Shown here: positions 7,572 to 16,193 of the stretch, piece by piece
How the letters are laid out: each line of letters opens with the position of its first letter
Numbering within the stretch: the stretch's first letter is position 1
NCBI GenBank assembly: GCA_022447605.1
Contig: JAKVBG010000009.1
Coordinates: 91,854 to 128,393 of the forward strand
From: Mariniblastus sp.
Lineage (GTDB): Bacteria > Planctomycetota > Planctomycetia > Pirellulales > Pirellulaceae
Length of the DNA stretch: 36,540 bases
Direction of reading: 5' to 3'
Notes under the pieces: generated by a model
The model's database searches: none
Told to the model about the DNA's origin: nothing
What the model saw: only the letters and a program-made list of their open reading frames with translations
Made by a program: the position numbers and the translations under genes

Positions 7572-9569
7572 CTAGAATATTTGTAGCACGGTTGATTGGA
7601 GGACTTGCCAGATCTGCCCCGTCTCCTGGGCCGTTGCGGTACTGGGCCAGAAAATTTTGATCATCGTGATCACGACGCCGACCAGGGCTTCCCCCACGAT
7701 CAAACCGGCGGCGATCGGGATACCGACCTGTTCACTGAACCTAAGTCCGGCTGTCTTGTCGGTGATGATCCGCAGGACGCAACCGATCGTATAGGTCAGG
7801 ACAATGTAAAACGGCATGTAGAAGCCGAGGGCCACCATCACGCCAATGCCCCCCAGCCCGCTCACGGCTAGCAGGAATCCGAGTCCGCCCCCTGCCACGT
7901 AGCGATAAGTGGGAACGTCCCCTTCCACAATCCCCTCGATCACGCTGGCCAGGGCATCGGCCTGCGGGGCCGGCAGTTTTTCACTGCCAAAACCGTCTTT
8001 CGGTGTGTTGTCGACCGGTTCGCTGACCGCCGGGGCCTGGGCAGTTTCCGCTTCGGTGGCCGGCTGCGTGGCGGCCGCCGGGGAACTGGCTGTCTGCTTG
8101 GGCGTTTCCGATTGGGCGCCCCAGTGCAACACGAACATCAGGCCGATCACGATACAGGGTCCCAGCCAGGCACCGACAAATTGGGCCATCTGTTGGCGTT
8201 TCGGAACACCGCCCACCAGGTAACCCGACTTGAGATCCAGCATCATGTCGGAGGCCTGGGAAATCGCCAGACAGATGGCGGCGCCCACGACCAGAGAGCT
8301 GACAATCGTCTGTGGTTTGTCCAAGCCTGAATTGGCGATCACGATCAGGATGGTCACGGCGATCAAGGTCATACCCGACAGGGGGGACCAGTTGGTCCGG
8401 CCGATACACTCGGCCACGATCACCCCGGCGATCCAGATCCAGAGGGTTCCCAGCAGGGCCATCGCTGCGGCCATCCCCCAGGTCATGTCGGGGGCCGATT
8501 GTTGCGCCAAAAAGACCAGTAATATGGCCCCCAGCAGAATCGCGATACCGAGCAGCCGGATCGGCAATTCATCCTTGTGCGCTGAATCGTCCCGGCCATC
8601 CTTGCCCGCTTTCCTCATCGATGTGACGGCGCTGCGGATCAAGGGGAAGGCCATGATGATGCCCCCCATGGCGGCACCGATCAACATGCCGATCCCGGTC
8701 GGCTTGTAGATCTCCCCACGGATTCCGGCCGGTGATTCGACCAGAACCTTTACTTCTTCACTACCCCACAGGGATAAACAGGGAGAGAGGAACCAGTAAC
8801 AGATAAATCCGCCGGCACCAAACCAGAATCCTCCCTTGCCGGAGAGGAAGCCGACGCCGACCGTCATCAGCGAGGCATAGAATACCAGCGAGTAACGACT
8901 CGGCAGGATATTGGCCAACGTTTCTTGACCTTCTGGAGTGAAGGCACGATTGATGATCGCGCCCAGGTCAATTTCATGGATATCGAAGATCCCGCTGACC
9001 ACCAAGTACACCGCTCCGGAGAGTAGGGCGGCGCCAAACAGGTAGGCCGACTTCCGAATTCCGGCCCCCGGTGATTTCAGGATCGTGGCGACCGCGATTC
9101 CACTCGGGTAAGGGAGTCGCTGGAAATCGATCATCTGCTTGCGGAGCGGGATGACAAAAGCCAAACCGATAAAGGCCCCGGTGATGCAGGCGAAGATCAT
9201 CAGTGGGACGTTGAAATCGGCTACCGATTCCAATCCCGGTTTGTTGCTCAGGATGAAGAGCGCCGGGACGGAGAACATGATCCCCGACGAGGCGCCGTTG
9301 ACGGCCGAGGCGATCGTCTGGTTGATATTGTTTTCCACGATACTGGTGCGGCCCATCAACCCGCGGAGAATCCCCCAGCCGAGGATGGCGGCCAACTCGG
9401 AACCTTCGATCGAGAAACCGAGCTTAAGAGCGGCGTAACTGATGGAAATGGCGATGATCGCCCCCAGGAACCAGCCGACCAGAACGGCTGGCCAGGTAAA
9501 TTCCGGGTAGGGGCCCAGGCGGATCTGTTCACCCTTCCGCAGTAATTGATTCACTTTATCGTCGGACAT
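7572..9569 (-). CDS. OPT family oligopeptide/metal-chelate transporter
   Basis: This 665-residue multi-pass inner membrane protein is of the OPT family, whose members import small peptides or metal-siderophore-like chelates with protons. The N-terminus (FTWPAVLVGWFLGAIIAI, LKLGFSIEGSELAAILGWG) and the segment ENNINQTIASAVNGASSG are characteristic, as is GLRFSEQVGIPIAAGLIVGEA near the C-terminus. A hydrophilic loop of roughly 75 residues rich in Ala, Pro, Thr and Glu lies around positions 485-560, probably between membrane segments. It is the first gene of a minus-strand run with the unknown membrane protein and AMP nucleosidase. The substrate is not predictable here. Confidence 0.9.
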   Translation of the reverse strand: MSDDKVNQLLRKGEQIRLGPYPEFTWPAVLVGWFLGAIIAISISYAALKLGFSIEGSELAAILGWGILRGLMGRTSIVENNINQTIASAVNGASSGIMFSVPALFILSNKPGLESVADFNVPLMIFACITGAFIGLAFVIPLRKQMIDFQRLPYPSGIAVATILKSPGAGIRKSAYLFGAALLSGAVYLVVSGIFDIHEIDLGAIINRAFTPEGQETLANILPSRYSLVFYASLMTVGVGFLSGKGGFWFGAGGFICYWFLSPCLSLWGSEEVKVLVESPAGIRGEIYKPTGIGMLIGAAMGGIIMAFPLIRSAVTSMRKAGKDGRDDSAHKDELPIRLLGIAILLGAILLVFLAQQSAPDMTWGMAAAMALLGTLWIWIAGVIVAECIGRTNWSPLSGMTLIAVTILIVIANSGLDKPQTIVSSLVVGAAICLAISQASDMMLDLKSGYLVGGVPKRQQMAQFVGAWLGPCIVIGLMFVLHWGAQSETPKQTASSPAAATQPATEAETAQAPAVSEPVDNTPKDGFGSEKLPAPQADALASVIEGIVEGDVPTYRYVAGGGLGFLLAVSGLGGIGVMVALGFYMPFYIVLTYTIGCVLRIITDKTAGLRFSEQVGIPIAAGLIVGEALVGVVITMIKIFWPSTATAQETGQIWQVLQSTVLQIF

Positions 9570-9580
9570 ATTCGACTCTC

Positions 9581-9650
9581 TGGCTCGACCATCGACTCGA
9601 CCCGTTTCGGGACCGTTTCCAGCCGCATTCTAGTCGATGGTCGCGAGCCA
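9581..9650. repeat. Long imperfect inverted repeat upstream of the OPT transporter gene
   Basis: The arm TGGCTCGACCATCGACT (9581-9597) pairs with AGTCGATGGTCGCGAGCCA (9632-9650), 17 bp with a two-base bulge and a 34-nt loop. A smaller CCC-GTTTC-GGG hairpin lies inside the loop. It lies 12-81 nt upstream of the OPT start and 59 nt past the ABC permease stop. No T-tract follows on either strand, so a structured leader or protein-binding site fits better than an intrinsic terminator. Confidence 0.8.
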
Positions 9651-9708
9651 AAGAAAGTAAGCATCCGCGACGAAACAGCATATTCTGCACCGGTCGGCCC
9701 GGGGTCGA

Positions 9709-11058
9709 TCAGTTGCCGACAATCGCCCATTTGACAAGTTCACCCAATTTGGGAGTTTTTCCTTGCCAGAGGATGCCGACCCGGAAAATCCGGCCTGCCA
9801 GGACGACGATCAGGAACGTGGTCAGGGTGGTTAAAACAAGCCCCAGCACCGGCTGCCAGAGCGGGATCTGCTGGCCTGTGGCCAGGCGGAGCAGCATGGT
9901 GGTCGGGGTGGCTGGCGGGAAGAGCGAGATCAGGACCGAAAGCCGGCTGAGCGGGTCCTGCACGATCACGAACCAGATGAACAGCGGCAGCATCAACAGT
10001 ACCCAAACCGGTAGCAGCATCGATTGGGCCTCTTTCAACTGGGAGACCGAGGCCCCTACTGCCAGGAAGATGGAGGCGTAAAAGAAGACGCCGGCTACCT
10101 GAAAGACGAGGAACCAGGGTACCAGTTCCAGCGGAACGATCGCGGTCCAGCCGCGGTAGGCGGCCAGGCCGTACCCCCCTGCCAGGTAGATGGCGAAAAT
10201 CGTCAGGGAACCGCCGACCGTGCCGATCAGTTTACCCATCATCAACTGGAATGGGCTGGCACTGCCCAACAGCACTTCCGCAATCCTCTGCGACTTTTCT
10301 TCCAGCACACTCTCCAGCATCGGTTGCGAGGCCATGAAAATCACCATGAACATCAGCATCATGATCCCCAGCGGCAGGAAAACGGCCTCCAGAATCTCTT
10401 TTTCCGCCGCGGTCTCGATTTCGCCCTGCTGGTTTCGCGTCATCAGGCCCTGACCAATGATCGGGACGCGTTGATCCGTTTCCTTGATTCGTTGCAGGGT
10501 CTCTTCGGGAATCCCCGATTCCTCTTCCCGTCGCTGCCGAACCATGTCCGAAAGGGTGTCGGCAAACCAGTTGCGCGTGAGTGAGAGATTGGAATCCTGC
10601 GAATAGAACATGACCTTGTTGTCACTGGTCAATCCCGTATCCAGGACGTCAGCCGGGATTTCGATAAACGCGTAAAGCTGCTGTTGCAGGACGCGGTCGG
10701 AAAGGGAGATGCGGACATCGTCGGTGATCGGGGCAATGTCTACCTTTTCCAGCAGAAACCGTTCCGGGATGACACCGGGCATCTCCTGCCGGGAATCACC
10801 GGGTTTCGCGGAAAGCATGGCCTGGTCGACCAGCTGATTTCGCTTGTTGGCCGCAGCTTGAAGTTCGTCAAACAGGAAACCGGAGTGGTCAATGACGGCA
10901 ATGTTCCGGTTCTTGGTTTCACTGACCTGCTTCATCAGTTCCATGGCGAACAGGCTGCCCAGCATCAGGACCGGCATCATGATGACCGAAATCAGAAAGC
11001 CTTTGGTACCGACCATCGCCCGGTACTCTCTCGCCGCTATTGTCAGGATTTTTCTCAT
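9709..11058 (-). CDS. ABC-2 type transporter permease (NatB-like)
   Basis: This 449-residue protein has the ABC-2 layout: an N-terminal membrane segment (TKGFLISVIMMPVLMLGSLFA), then a periplasmic domain of about 190 residues. A cluster of five or so membrane segments follows, starting at PLGIMMLMFMVIFMASQPM. The signature-like segment MLESVLEEKSQRIAEVLLGS is typical of NatB/YhaP-like permeases, which export sodium or drugs with a partner ATPase. No ATPase gene lies next to it; the upstream neighbour, 24 bp away, is an adenylate-kinase-like gene. The cognate ATPase must be elsewhere. Confidence 0.88.
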   Translation of the reverse strand: MRKILTIAAREYRAMVGTKGFLISVIMMPVLMLGSLFAMELMKQVSETKNRNIAVIDHSGFLFDELQAAANKRNQLVDQAMLSAKPGDSRQEMPGVIPERFLLEKVDIAPITDDVRISLSDRVLQQQLYAFIEIPADVLDTGLTSDNKVMFYSQDSNLSLTRNWFADTLSDMVRQRREEESGIPEETLQRIKETDQRVPIIGQGLMTRNQQGEIETAAEKEILEAVFLPLGIMMLMFMVIFMASQPMLESVLEEKSQRIAEVLLGSASPFQLMMGKLIGTVGGSLTIFAIYLAGGYGLAAYRGWTAIVPLELVPWFLVFQVAGVFFYASIFLAVGASVSQLKEAQSMLLPVWVLLMLPLFIWFVIVQDPLSRLSVLISLFPPATPTTMLLRLATGQQIPLWQPVLGLVLTTLTTFLIVVLAGRIFRVGILWQGKTPKLGELVKWAIVGN

Positions 11059-11082
11059 CGCACCCCCGGGGTGATCGGCGAG

Positions 11083-11706
11083 TTACCAATCTGTTGTGAA
11101 ACAGATATTTTGTGCGGGGATGACCGCATCGAGAATCCGCCGCAAGACCTCGACAGGTGACCCGTTGGCATCGATGGTCGAGATGATCTCTTCCGGATAG
11201 TGCTCGAGGACGGGCATGGAAGTCTTGTTGTAAACTTCGAACCGATGACGAATGATCTCCTCATTGGCATCGTCCCGCCGATTTTCACGAATTGCGCGGC
11301 GCTTGATTCGGTGCACCATATCTTCCTGGTCAGAACAGGCCAGGTGGATAACTCTCAGGACATCGAGATCCGACTCAATCAGTTCCGCCTGGTTCAGATT
11401 GCGAGGGATGCCATCGAGCACCAGCAGATCTTCCCACGGTTTGTACCAAGACAAGGAGACGTACGCGTTGAGCGCCTTTTTCCAGATCTCGATCGTCAGC
11501 TCATCTGGAACAAGCTCTCCCTTGGAACTGTAGGCATACACCTTTTGCCCAATCGGCGAGTTGATGTCGATCGAACGGAAGACATCGCCGACGGCCAGAT
11601 GAAAGAAGCCCGGGATATGTCCGAGGACTCCTCCCTGGGTCCCTTTACCAACACCGGGTGGTCCAAACAACAAAATGCTTCGGAATCTCTTTTCAGGCGC
11701 ATTCAT
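11083..11706 (-). CDS. Adenylate kinase family nucleoside monophosphate kinase
   Basis: This 207-residue P-loop kinase has FGPPGVGKGTQ (residues about 14-24), an NMP-binding region (HLAVGDVFRS) and the GFPR-type motif altered to DGIPRNLNQAE. The LID region is short (RRAIRENRRDDANEEIIRHR), so no zinc-binding lid is present. These features fit an adenylate-kinase-type enzyme that moves phosphate from ATP to a nucleoside monophosphate, but the variant residues mean it could be a paralogue with a different role. The ATG at 11706 places the P-loop near the N-terminus; a frame from 11745 would add 13 residues. The ABC-2 permease gene follows 24 bp later. Confidence 0.82.
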   Translation of the reverse strand: MNAPEKRFRSILLFGPPGVGKGTQGGVLGHIPGFFHLAVGDVFRSIDINSPIGQKVYAYSSKGELVPDELTIEIWKKALNAYVSLSWYKPWEDLLVLDGIPRNLNQAELIESDLDVLRVIHLACSDQEDMVHRIKRRAIRENRRDDANEEIIRHRFEVYNKTSMPVLEHYPEEIISTIDANGSPVEVLRRILDAVIPAQNICFTTDW

Positions 11707-11883
11707 AATGGACTCGCGTAATGACCAAAGAAAGGGAACGCCCACACATCGGATCCTTGGCGCTCCTATCCAATCAATTGGTTGTATGGATCATGGCTGC
11801 TCAAAGCAACATCGGTTCAATCCAGACCATTGAATTTAGCCAATGCGGCGAGATTTTTCCCTTAGTCAAAATGTCACAGGGGC

Positions 11884-11912
11884 AAAAAAAACGGCCCGCC
11901 TGGGCGGGCCGT
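11884..11912 (-). terminator. Intrinsic terminator downstream of the M28 peptidase gene
   Basis: Read on the minus strand, a perfect 10-bp GC-rich stem (ACGGCCCGCC with GGCGGGCCGT, 11891-11912) is followed by a run of eight T residues (11884-11891). It lies about 30 nt past the stop codon of the peptidase gene, the textbook position and structure for Rho-independent termination. It separates the peptidase from the adenylate-kinase-like and ABC permease genes downstream. Confidence 0.92.
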
Positions 11913-11943
11913 AGCTGGTTTTCCGTGGGCCAGGAGATCAGAC

Positions 11944-13773
11944 CTAGTTTTTCAGCTCAATTTCCTTGGTCATCTCCTCGGTGCCGCGAAGAATCTTGAA
12001 TTTCACCTTCTTGCCGGTGTTGGAGCGGACGGCACCGTTGACGGCTCGACGGTCTTCCGTTTTCTTTCCGTCGATGGCCATGATGACATCACCCTCTTTC
12101 AGGCCGGCCTTGGCGGCGATCGAGTCCTCCGAGACACGGGTGATTTCAACACCCTTTTCGTGGTCGCTGTTGAGGGAAACGCCGAGTCGGATTCGGCGGG
12201 CGGTCTGTTGGCCGACGAATTGCGGTTTGGCTTCCAGCTCGGCAATCCCGTCGATGACGCCCTCGGTAAATTCGATGACCTTCAATGCGCCATCGCAATC
12301 AAGCGTTTCAAAGTCATCTTCCGGGGTATGGTAGGTCGAGGTCAGCCCGGTATGCATGAACATGACCGGGATCTGTTTCTGGAAAAAGGGAAGGTGGTCA
12401 CTGCCGGCAAACCCGGAGGGTGGCTTGACCAGGTCCAGGTTCATCTTCTGGTTGGCATTCGTGAGAATCGGGTCAAATTCGGCACACGAATTCCAGTTGA
12501 ACACGGTCAGCTTGTCATCACGCAACCAGCCGATCATGTCAAAGTTGACCATGGCGACCGTATTTTCCAGCGGAAACAGGGGCTCCTTGACGTAGTGTTG
12601 GGCGCCCAGCAGTCCCATTTCTTCTGCCGAAAAACAGACAAAGACCAGCCGGCGGCCCGGGGCCTTGCCCCGCTTGGCAAACATGCGGGCCAATTCAACG
12701 ACCGCTTCGGTCCCGGTGGCATTGTCATCGGCCCCGTTATGAATCTCGATTCGGCCTCCGGATCGCGAACCAAAACCACCCATCCCGAGATGGTCGTAGT
12801 GACCGCCAATCACGATCGTCTCATCGGCATTGGGGCCTTCTCCTTCGATAATCCCCACGATGTTGCTGGTTTTGATCTCTTTATCCTTGAAGGCGGCCTT
12901 CAATTTGGCACTGCTCCCCTTGATCGGTTGGGAAAGGGGTTCCAGCGATTCGTCAATCGAGTCTTCGACTGCCTTCAAGCTGCTGAGCTTGCTTCCGTCC
13001 GCCTTAACGAGGGGGGATTTTTTCAGCAAGCCGTCAATCACACTCCGCTTGACGTGGAAAAAAGGGAGCCGTGCCACCGAGGCGCCAAACTCGTCCGGGG
13101 CCGAGAGCGTGTCTTTTTCTGGTGTGTCGGCCGTTACATTGTCGTTGACCATGATGATGCCGGCAGCACCCGCGTCGCGGGCCGAACGCACCTTTGCGGC
13201 GATGTAGGCGTGGCTGGATACCTCGGTTCCATCGAAAACACTGTCGGCATCGTTCTGTTGCGGCTCGCGGCGGATCATGACGACAATCTTGTCCTTGACG
13301 TCAACGTTCTTGTACTCATCGTAGTTGTGGTCTTCGGCCACAATCCCGTAGCCCACAAAGACCAGTTCTGCGTCCTCGTCCACGGATCCCCGTCCGATCT
13401 GGGGAATGAAATCCTCATCCAGGACGAGCCCCGTCGCTTTCGAATCGGGACCCATCAGCGTCAGGCTGACCTGTTCCCGGTCGAGGTCACGGCCGCGCCG
13501 GACAATGAACTCCTGTCGATACGTGCCATCCTCGAGTGGTTTTAAGCCGGCTTCCTTGTATGCCTTTTCAATATACTGGGCTGCTTTTTCGATCCCCACG
13601 GTACCTGGCATCCGTCCTGCCAATTCATCAGATGCAAGAAACTTGATCCCGTCAGTGACTCGCTCGAGCGCTGCCTGGCGACTGGTCGCCGTGTCACTTT
13701 CTGTTTGGGCCCAAAGGTTACCTGCGGACAGGGAAATCACAGTGCACAGGACGATACGGAAAAAAACGTTCAC
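11944..13773 (-). CDS. Secreted M28 family zinc aminopeptidase with PA and PDZ domains
   Basis: This 609-residue protein begins with a signal peptide (FFRIVLCTVISLSAGNLWA, cleavage near residue 23). A PA-like insert (about 130-255) precedes the M28 peptidase domain (about 300-515). Likely ligands of the two zinc ions are H325 in GGHYDHLG, D350 in GADDN, E384/E385 in SAEEMG, D412 in NFDMIGW and H482 in YHTPEDD. A C-terminal PDZ domain follows (about 525-609, AAKAGLKEGDVIMAIDG). It should cleave N-terminal residues from peptides in the periplasm or outside. GTG at 13773 is preferred because GAGGAG lies six bases upstream and the signal peptide starts there; the frame extends to 13863. A terminator follows the gene. 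Confidence 0.92.
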   Translation of the reverse strand: MNVFFRIVLCTVISLSAGNLWAQTESDTATSRQAALERVTDGIKFLASDELAGRMPGTVGIEKAAQYIEKAYKEAGLKPLEDGTYRQEFIVRRGRDLDREQVSLTLMGPDSKATGLVLDEDFIPQIGRGSVDEDAELVFVGYGIVAEDHNYDEYKNVDVKDKIVVMIRREPQQNDADSVFDGTEVSSHAYIAAKVRSARDAGAAGIIMVNDNVTADTPEKDTLSAPDEFGASVARLPFFHVKRSVIDGLLKKSPLVKADGSKLSSLKAVEDSIDESLEPLSQPIKGSSAKLKAAFKDKEIKTSNIVGIIEGEGPNADETIVIGGHYDHLGMGGFGSRSGGRIEIHNGADDNATGTEAVVELARMFAKRGKAPGRRLVFVCFSAEEMGLLGAQHYVKEPLFPLENTVAMVNFDMIGWLRDDKLTVFNWNSCAEFDPILTNANQKMNLDLVKPPSGFAGSDHLPFFQKQIPVMFMHTGLTSTYHTPEDDFETLDCDGALKVIEFTEGVIDGIAELEAKPQFVGQQTARRIRLGVSLNSDHEKGVEITRVSEDSIAAKAGLKEGDVIMAIDGKKTEDRRAVNGAVRSNTGKKVKFKILRGTEEMTKEIELKN

Positions 13774-13992
13774 TATCTTCTCCTCGAAATATTGGTTCCG
13801 TCTATGGATGGCTTGAAACGACATGGGTGAATATCCGTTTTCCGAATGCCGGGCGAATAACACCTTGCCGGCTGCCTGATATTCCGTGGCAATTCGGTTC
13901 CCATGAATCGAAATACTGTAGAATCAAAAAAATGAGTCCCCAGTAAAAACACCAGGTCTCGCGGTTTGCTGAGACCCGGAATTTCTCTTGAT

Positions 13993-14026
13993 TTACCATG
14001 TTACGGCAGTCAAGTTCGCATGGTAA
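13993..14026. repeat. Inverted repeat in the M28/E1 divergent intergenic region
   Basis: The perfect 8-bp arms TTACCATG (13993-14000) and CATGGTAA (14019-14026) are separated by 18 bp. The rest of the 436-bp region between the two divergent genes (13774-14209) holds the E1 promoter candidate and no convincing gene. The element ends 17 bp before the -35 box of that promoter, so it could be an operator. Chance occurrence is possible. Confidence 0.5.
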
Positions 14027-14042
14027 GGTCCAGAATCGCCGG

Positions 14043-14070
14043 TTGCAAAGGAATTATTGCCGGATAAAAT
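14043..14070 (+). promoter_or_regulatory. Putative promoter for the E1-E2 operon
   Basis: TTGCAA (14043-14048) and TAAAAT (14065-14070) are separated by 16 bp and point toward the E1 gene at 14210, leaving a leader of about 130 nt. The -10 box matches consensus at 5 of 6 positions and the -35 at 4 of 6. Confidence 0.45.
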
Positions 14071-14209
14071 TTCTGGTCTGGAATCAGCCGTGCCAAATCG
14101 ATGCACGGCTCTCGCTGCGTTTGCGGTTCCGCATACGCCTGTTTTTAAGTGTTTCTGTACGGTTTCGCGTAAAGCGAATTTCATCCTGGACCGTGCTTTC
14201 GGAGAAATA

Positions 14210-16186
14210 ATGAACTCGCAAGCGGCTCAAATGACCTACAACCGACTTGAACTACTCAAATTGATGTACCTCAGTCGCGAAGGCGACCGCCGTGAAGGTG
14301 TTTTGCACCGTCAAAGCAAGGGCTGGTTTCAGGTAGCCGGCATGGGCCATGAACCGATGGCTGTGATCGCCCAGTTGATGGAGGAAGGTGACTACCTGTT
14401 CCCGTATTACCGCGACCGGGCGATGGTCCTGGGGCGGGGTGTCAGTAACGCCGAACTGGCCACGGCCTACTTTGCCAAGCGGGGCTCATCCAGCGGCGGA
14501 CGGCAGATGCCGGGCCATTACTCCGACCGTCAAAGGAACATCTGGAGTGTGCCAACCCCGACCGGCTCCAATGCCCTCCCCGGCTGTGGGGTTGCCTGGG
14601 CGATGCAGTTGCAGCACCAGAACAACATCGTGGTTGCCACGGTGGGGGATGCTGCTTCCCGGCAAGGTGAATTTTATGAGGCGATCTCGTTCGCCGTCGA
14701 GCGGCAGTTGCCGATCCTGCTGGTGGTGGAAGACAACAACTATGGAATCAGTACCAATACCGAGAAATTCAACCCGTTCAAGCTGGGTGTTTTCGGTTCC
14801 GATATCAACCTGGTCCACGTGGACGCCCGTCATCCGGACCGGGTTTACGAAGCGGCCGCACCGGCCGTGGACCGCGCCCGTTCGGGCAATGGCCCGACCG
14901 TGATGGTTTGCGAACTCGATCGCCTGTGCAGTCATACCAGCAGTGATGACCACCGCGTCTACCGACCCCAGGACGAGATCGATGCGATGGCCGGACGCGA
15001 TCCGATTCACGTGCTGGCCAGTGAATTGATCGAATCAGGGGCGTTGACGGTCGAGCAGTGGGAGCAGATGCAGCAGGAAATCAACGAACAGGTGGATGCC
15101 GAGTACCTGGCAGCCGAGAAGGAGCAGGACCCGGTCGCCGACGAGTTGATGGACCACCTGATGGCCGATCCCCCGGTCCCGGTGGCCCCGCCGATCGAGG
15201 GGGACCGTAAATGGCGTATGGTGGACGCCGTGAACGCCGTTTTTCGGCACGGTTTGGAGACCAACGACGACTACATCTTCTTTGGTGAGGATATCGAGGA
15301 CCCCAAGGGTGGTGTCTTCGGCTTGACTTCCGGTCTGTCCGAAAACCACCCGGAGCGGGCGTTCAACGCCCCCTTGGCCGAGGCCACGATTGCCGGGGTG
15401 GGGATCGGTATGGCCTGTTACGGCATGCGTCCCGTATTCGAGTTTCAGTTTGTTGATTTCGTCGGCCCGGCCTGGAATCAGATCAGTCAAAACCTGGGGA
15501 CATTGCGGTGGAGGACGTTTGGCAACTGGAAAGTCCCGGCGGTCTTCTACACGCCTTACGGTGCCTACCTGCCGGGGGGTTCTCTCTGGCACTCCCAGGC
15601 CAACGAGGCGATGTTTGCCCATCAACCCGGCATGCGGGTCGTCGTTCCCAGCACGCCCGAAGATGCAGCCGGCTTGATGTGGACCGCCATGCACGCGGAC
15701 GATCCGACCATTTTCCTGGTACCCAAACACCTGTTCCGGCAACCGATGCAAGTCGATGGTCAACTCCCGCCCGTCGGGTTTGGCCAGGCCAGGATTCGCC
15801 GGCCGGGTGAGGATGTGACACTCGTTGCCTGGGGCAACTGCATCGAGCAGGCTTTGGCCGCAGCCGATGCGATGGCCGAGGAAGCTTCGGTGGAAGTGAT
15901 CGACCTGCGTTCGATCGTGCCCTGGGACAAGGAGACGATTGCCGAGTCGGTGGAAAAGACAGGTCGACTGGTTGTGGTTCACGAGGACGGGCGATCCTGT
16001 AGTGTGGGCCAGATGATTATCAGTGAATTGACCGGCGATCCGGACTGCTTCTGCAACTTCGTCAGCTCACCCCAACTGGTCGCCAAGCCGGATGTCCATA
16101 TCGGTTACAACCCGATTTACGAATACGCAGCATTGCCGAGCACGGATGAAGTGATCGAAGCGATTCAATTGACATTGGAGGATTAG
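14210..16186 (+). CDS. 2-oxoisovalerate-type dehydrogenase E1, fused alpha and beta subunits
   Basis: This 658-residue protein joins both halves of a ThDP-dependent E1 that decarboxylates 2-oxoacids and acylates the E2 lipoyl group. Residues 1 to about 335 are the alpha part: YYRDR near 67-70, and the ThDP/Mg motif G146-D147-A148 ... N176-N177 (VATVGDAASRQGEF ... EDNNYG). Residues about 345-658 are the beta part (FFGEDIEDPKGGVFG, NAPLAEATIAGVGIGMA, FEFQFVDFVGPAWNQI), ending with the transketolase C-domain. Separate alpha and beta genes are more usual in bacteria. The ATG at 14210 follows GGAGA at 14201-14205; the frame extends to 14057. It lies 7 bp before the E2 gene. Branched-chain substrates are likely, but other 2-oxoacids cannot be excluded. 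Confidence 0.9.
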   Translation: MNSQAAQMTYNRLELLKLMYLSREGDRREGVLHRQSKGWFQVAGMGHEPMAVIAQLMEEGDYLFPYYRDRAMVLGRGVSNAELATAYFAKRGSSSGGRQMPGHYSDRQRNIWSVPTPTGSNALPGCGVAWAMQLQHQNNIVVATVGDAASRQGEFYEAISFAVERQLPILLVVEDNNYGISTNTEKFNPFKLGVFGSDINLVHVDARHPDRVYEAAAPAVDRARSGNGPTVMVCELDRLCSHTSSDDHRVYRPQDEIDAMAGRDPIHVLASELIESGALTVEQWEQMQQEINEQVDAEYLAAEKEQDPVADELMDHLMADPPVPVAPPIEGDRKWRMVDAVNAVFRHGLETNDDYIFFGEDIEDPKGGVFGLTSGLSENHPERAFNAPLAEATIAGVGIGMACYGMRPVFEFQFVDFVGPAWNQISQNLGTLRWRTFGNWKVPAVFYTPYGAYLPGGSLWHSQANEAMFAHQPGMRVVVPSTPEDAAGLMWTAMHADDPTIFLVPKHLFRQPMQVDGQLPPVGFGQARIRRPGEDVTLVAWGNCIEQALAAADAMAEEASVEVIDLRSIVPWDKETIAESVEKTGRLVVVHEDGRSCSVGQMIISELTGDPDCFCNFVSSPQLVAKPDVHIGYNPIYEYAALPSTDEVIEAIQLTLED

Positions 16187-16193
16187 TCCCAGT

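Noticed and set aside
12160..13545. 461-codon plus-strand frame
   Set aside because: It is antisense to the M28 peptidase, whose zinc ligands and domains are all intact; a shadow of high-GC coding sequence.
13802..14209. Short frames in the M28/E1 intergenic region
   Set aside because: No homology-like features; the region is better explained as promoters and the leader of two divergent genes.
15035..15982. 315-codon minus-strand frame
   Set aside because: Antisense to the E1 gene with no recognisable domain.
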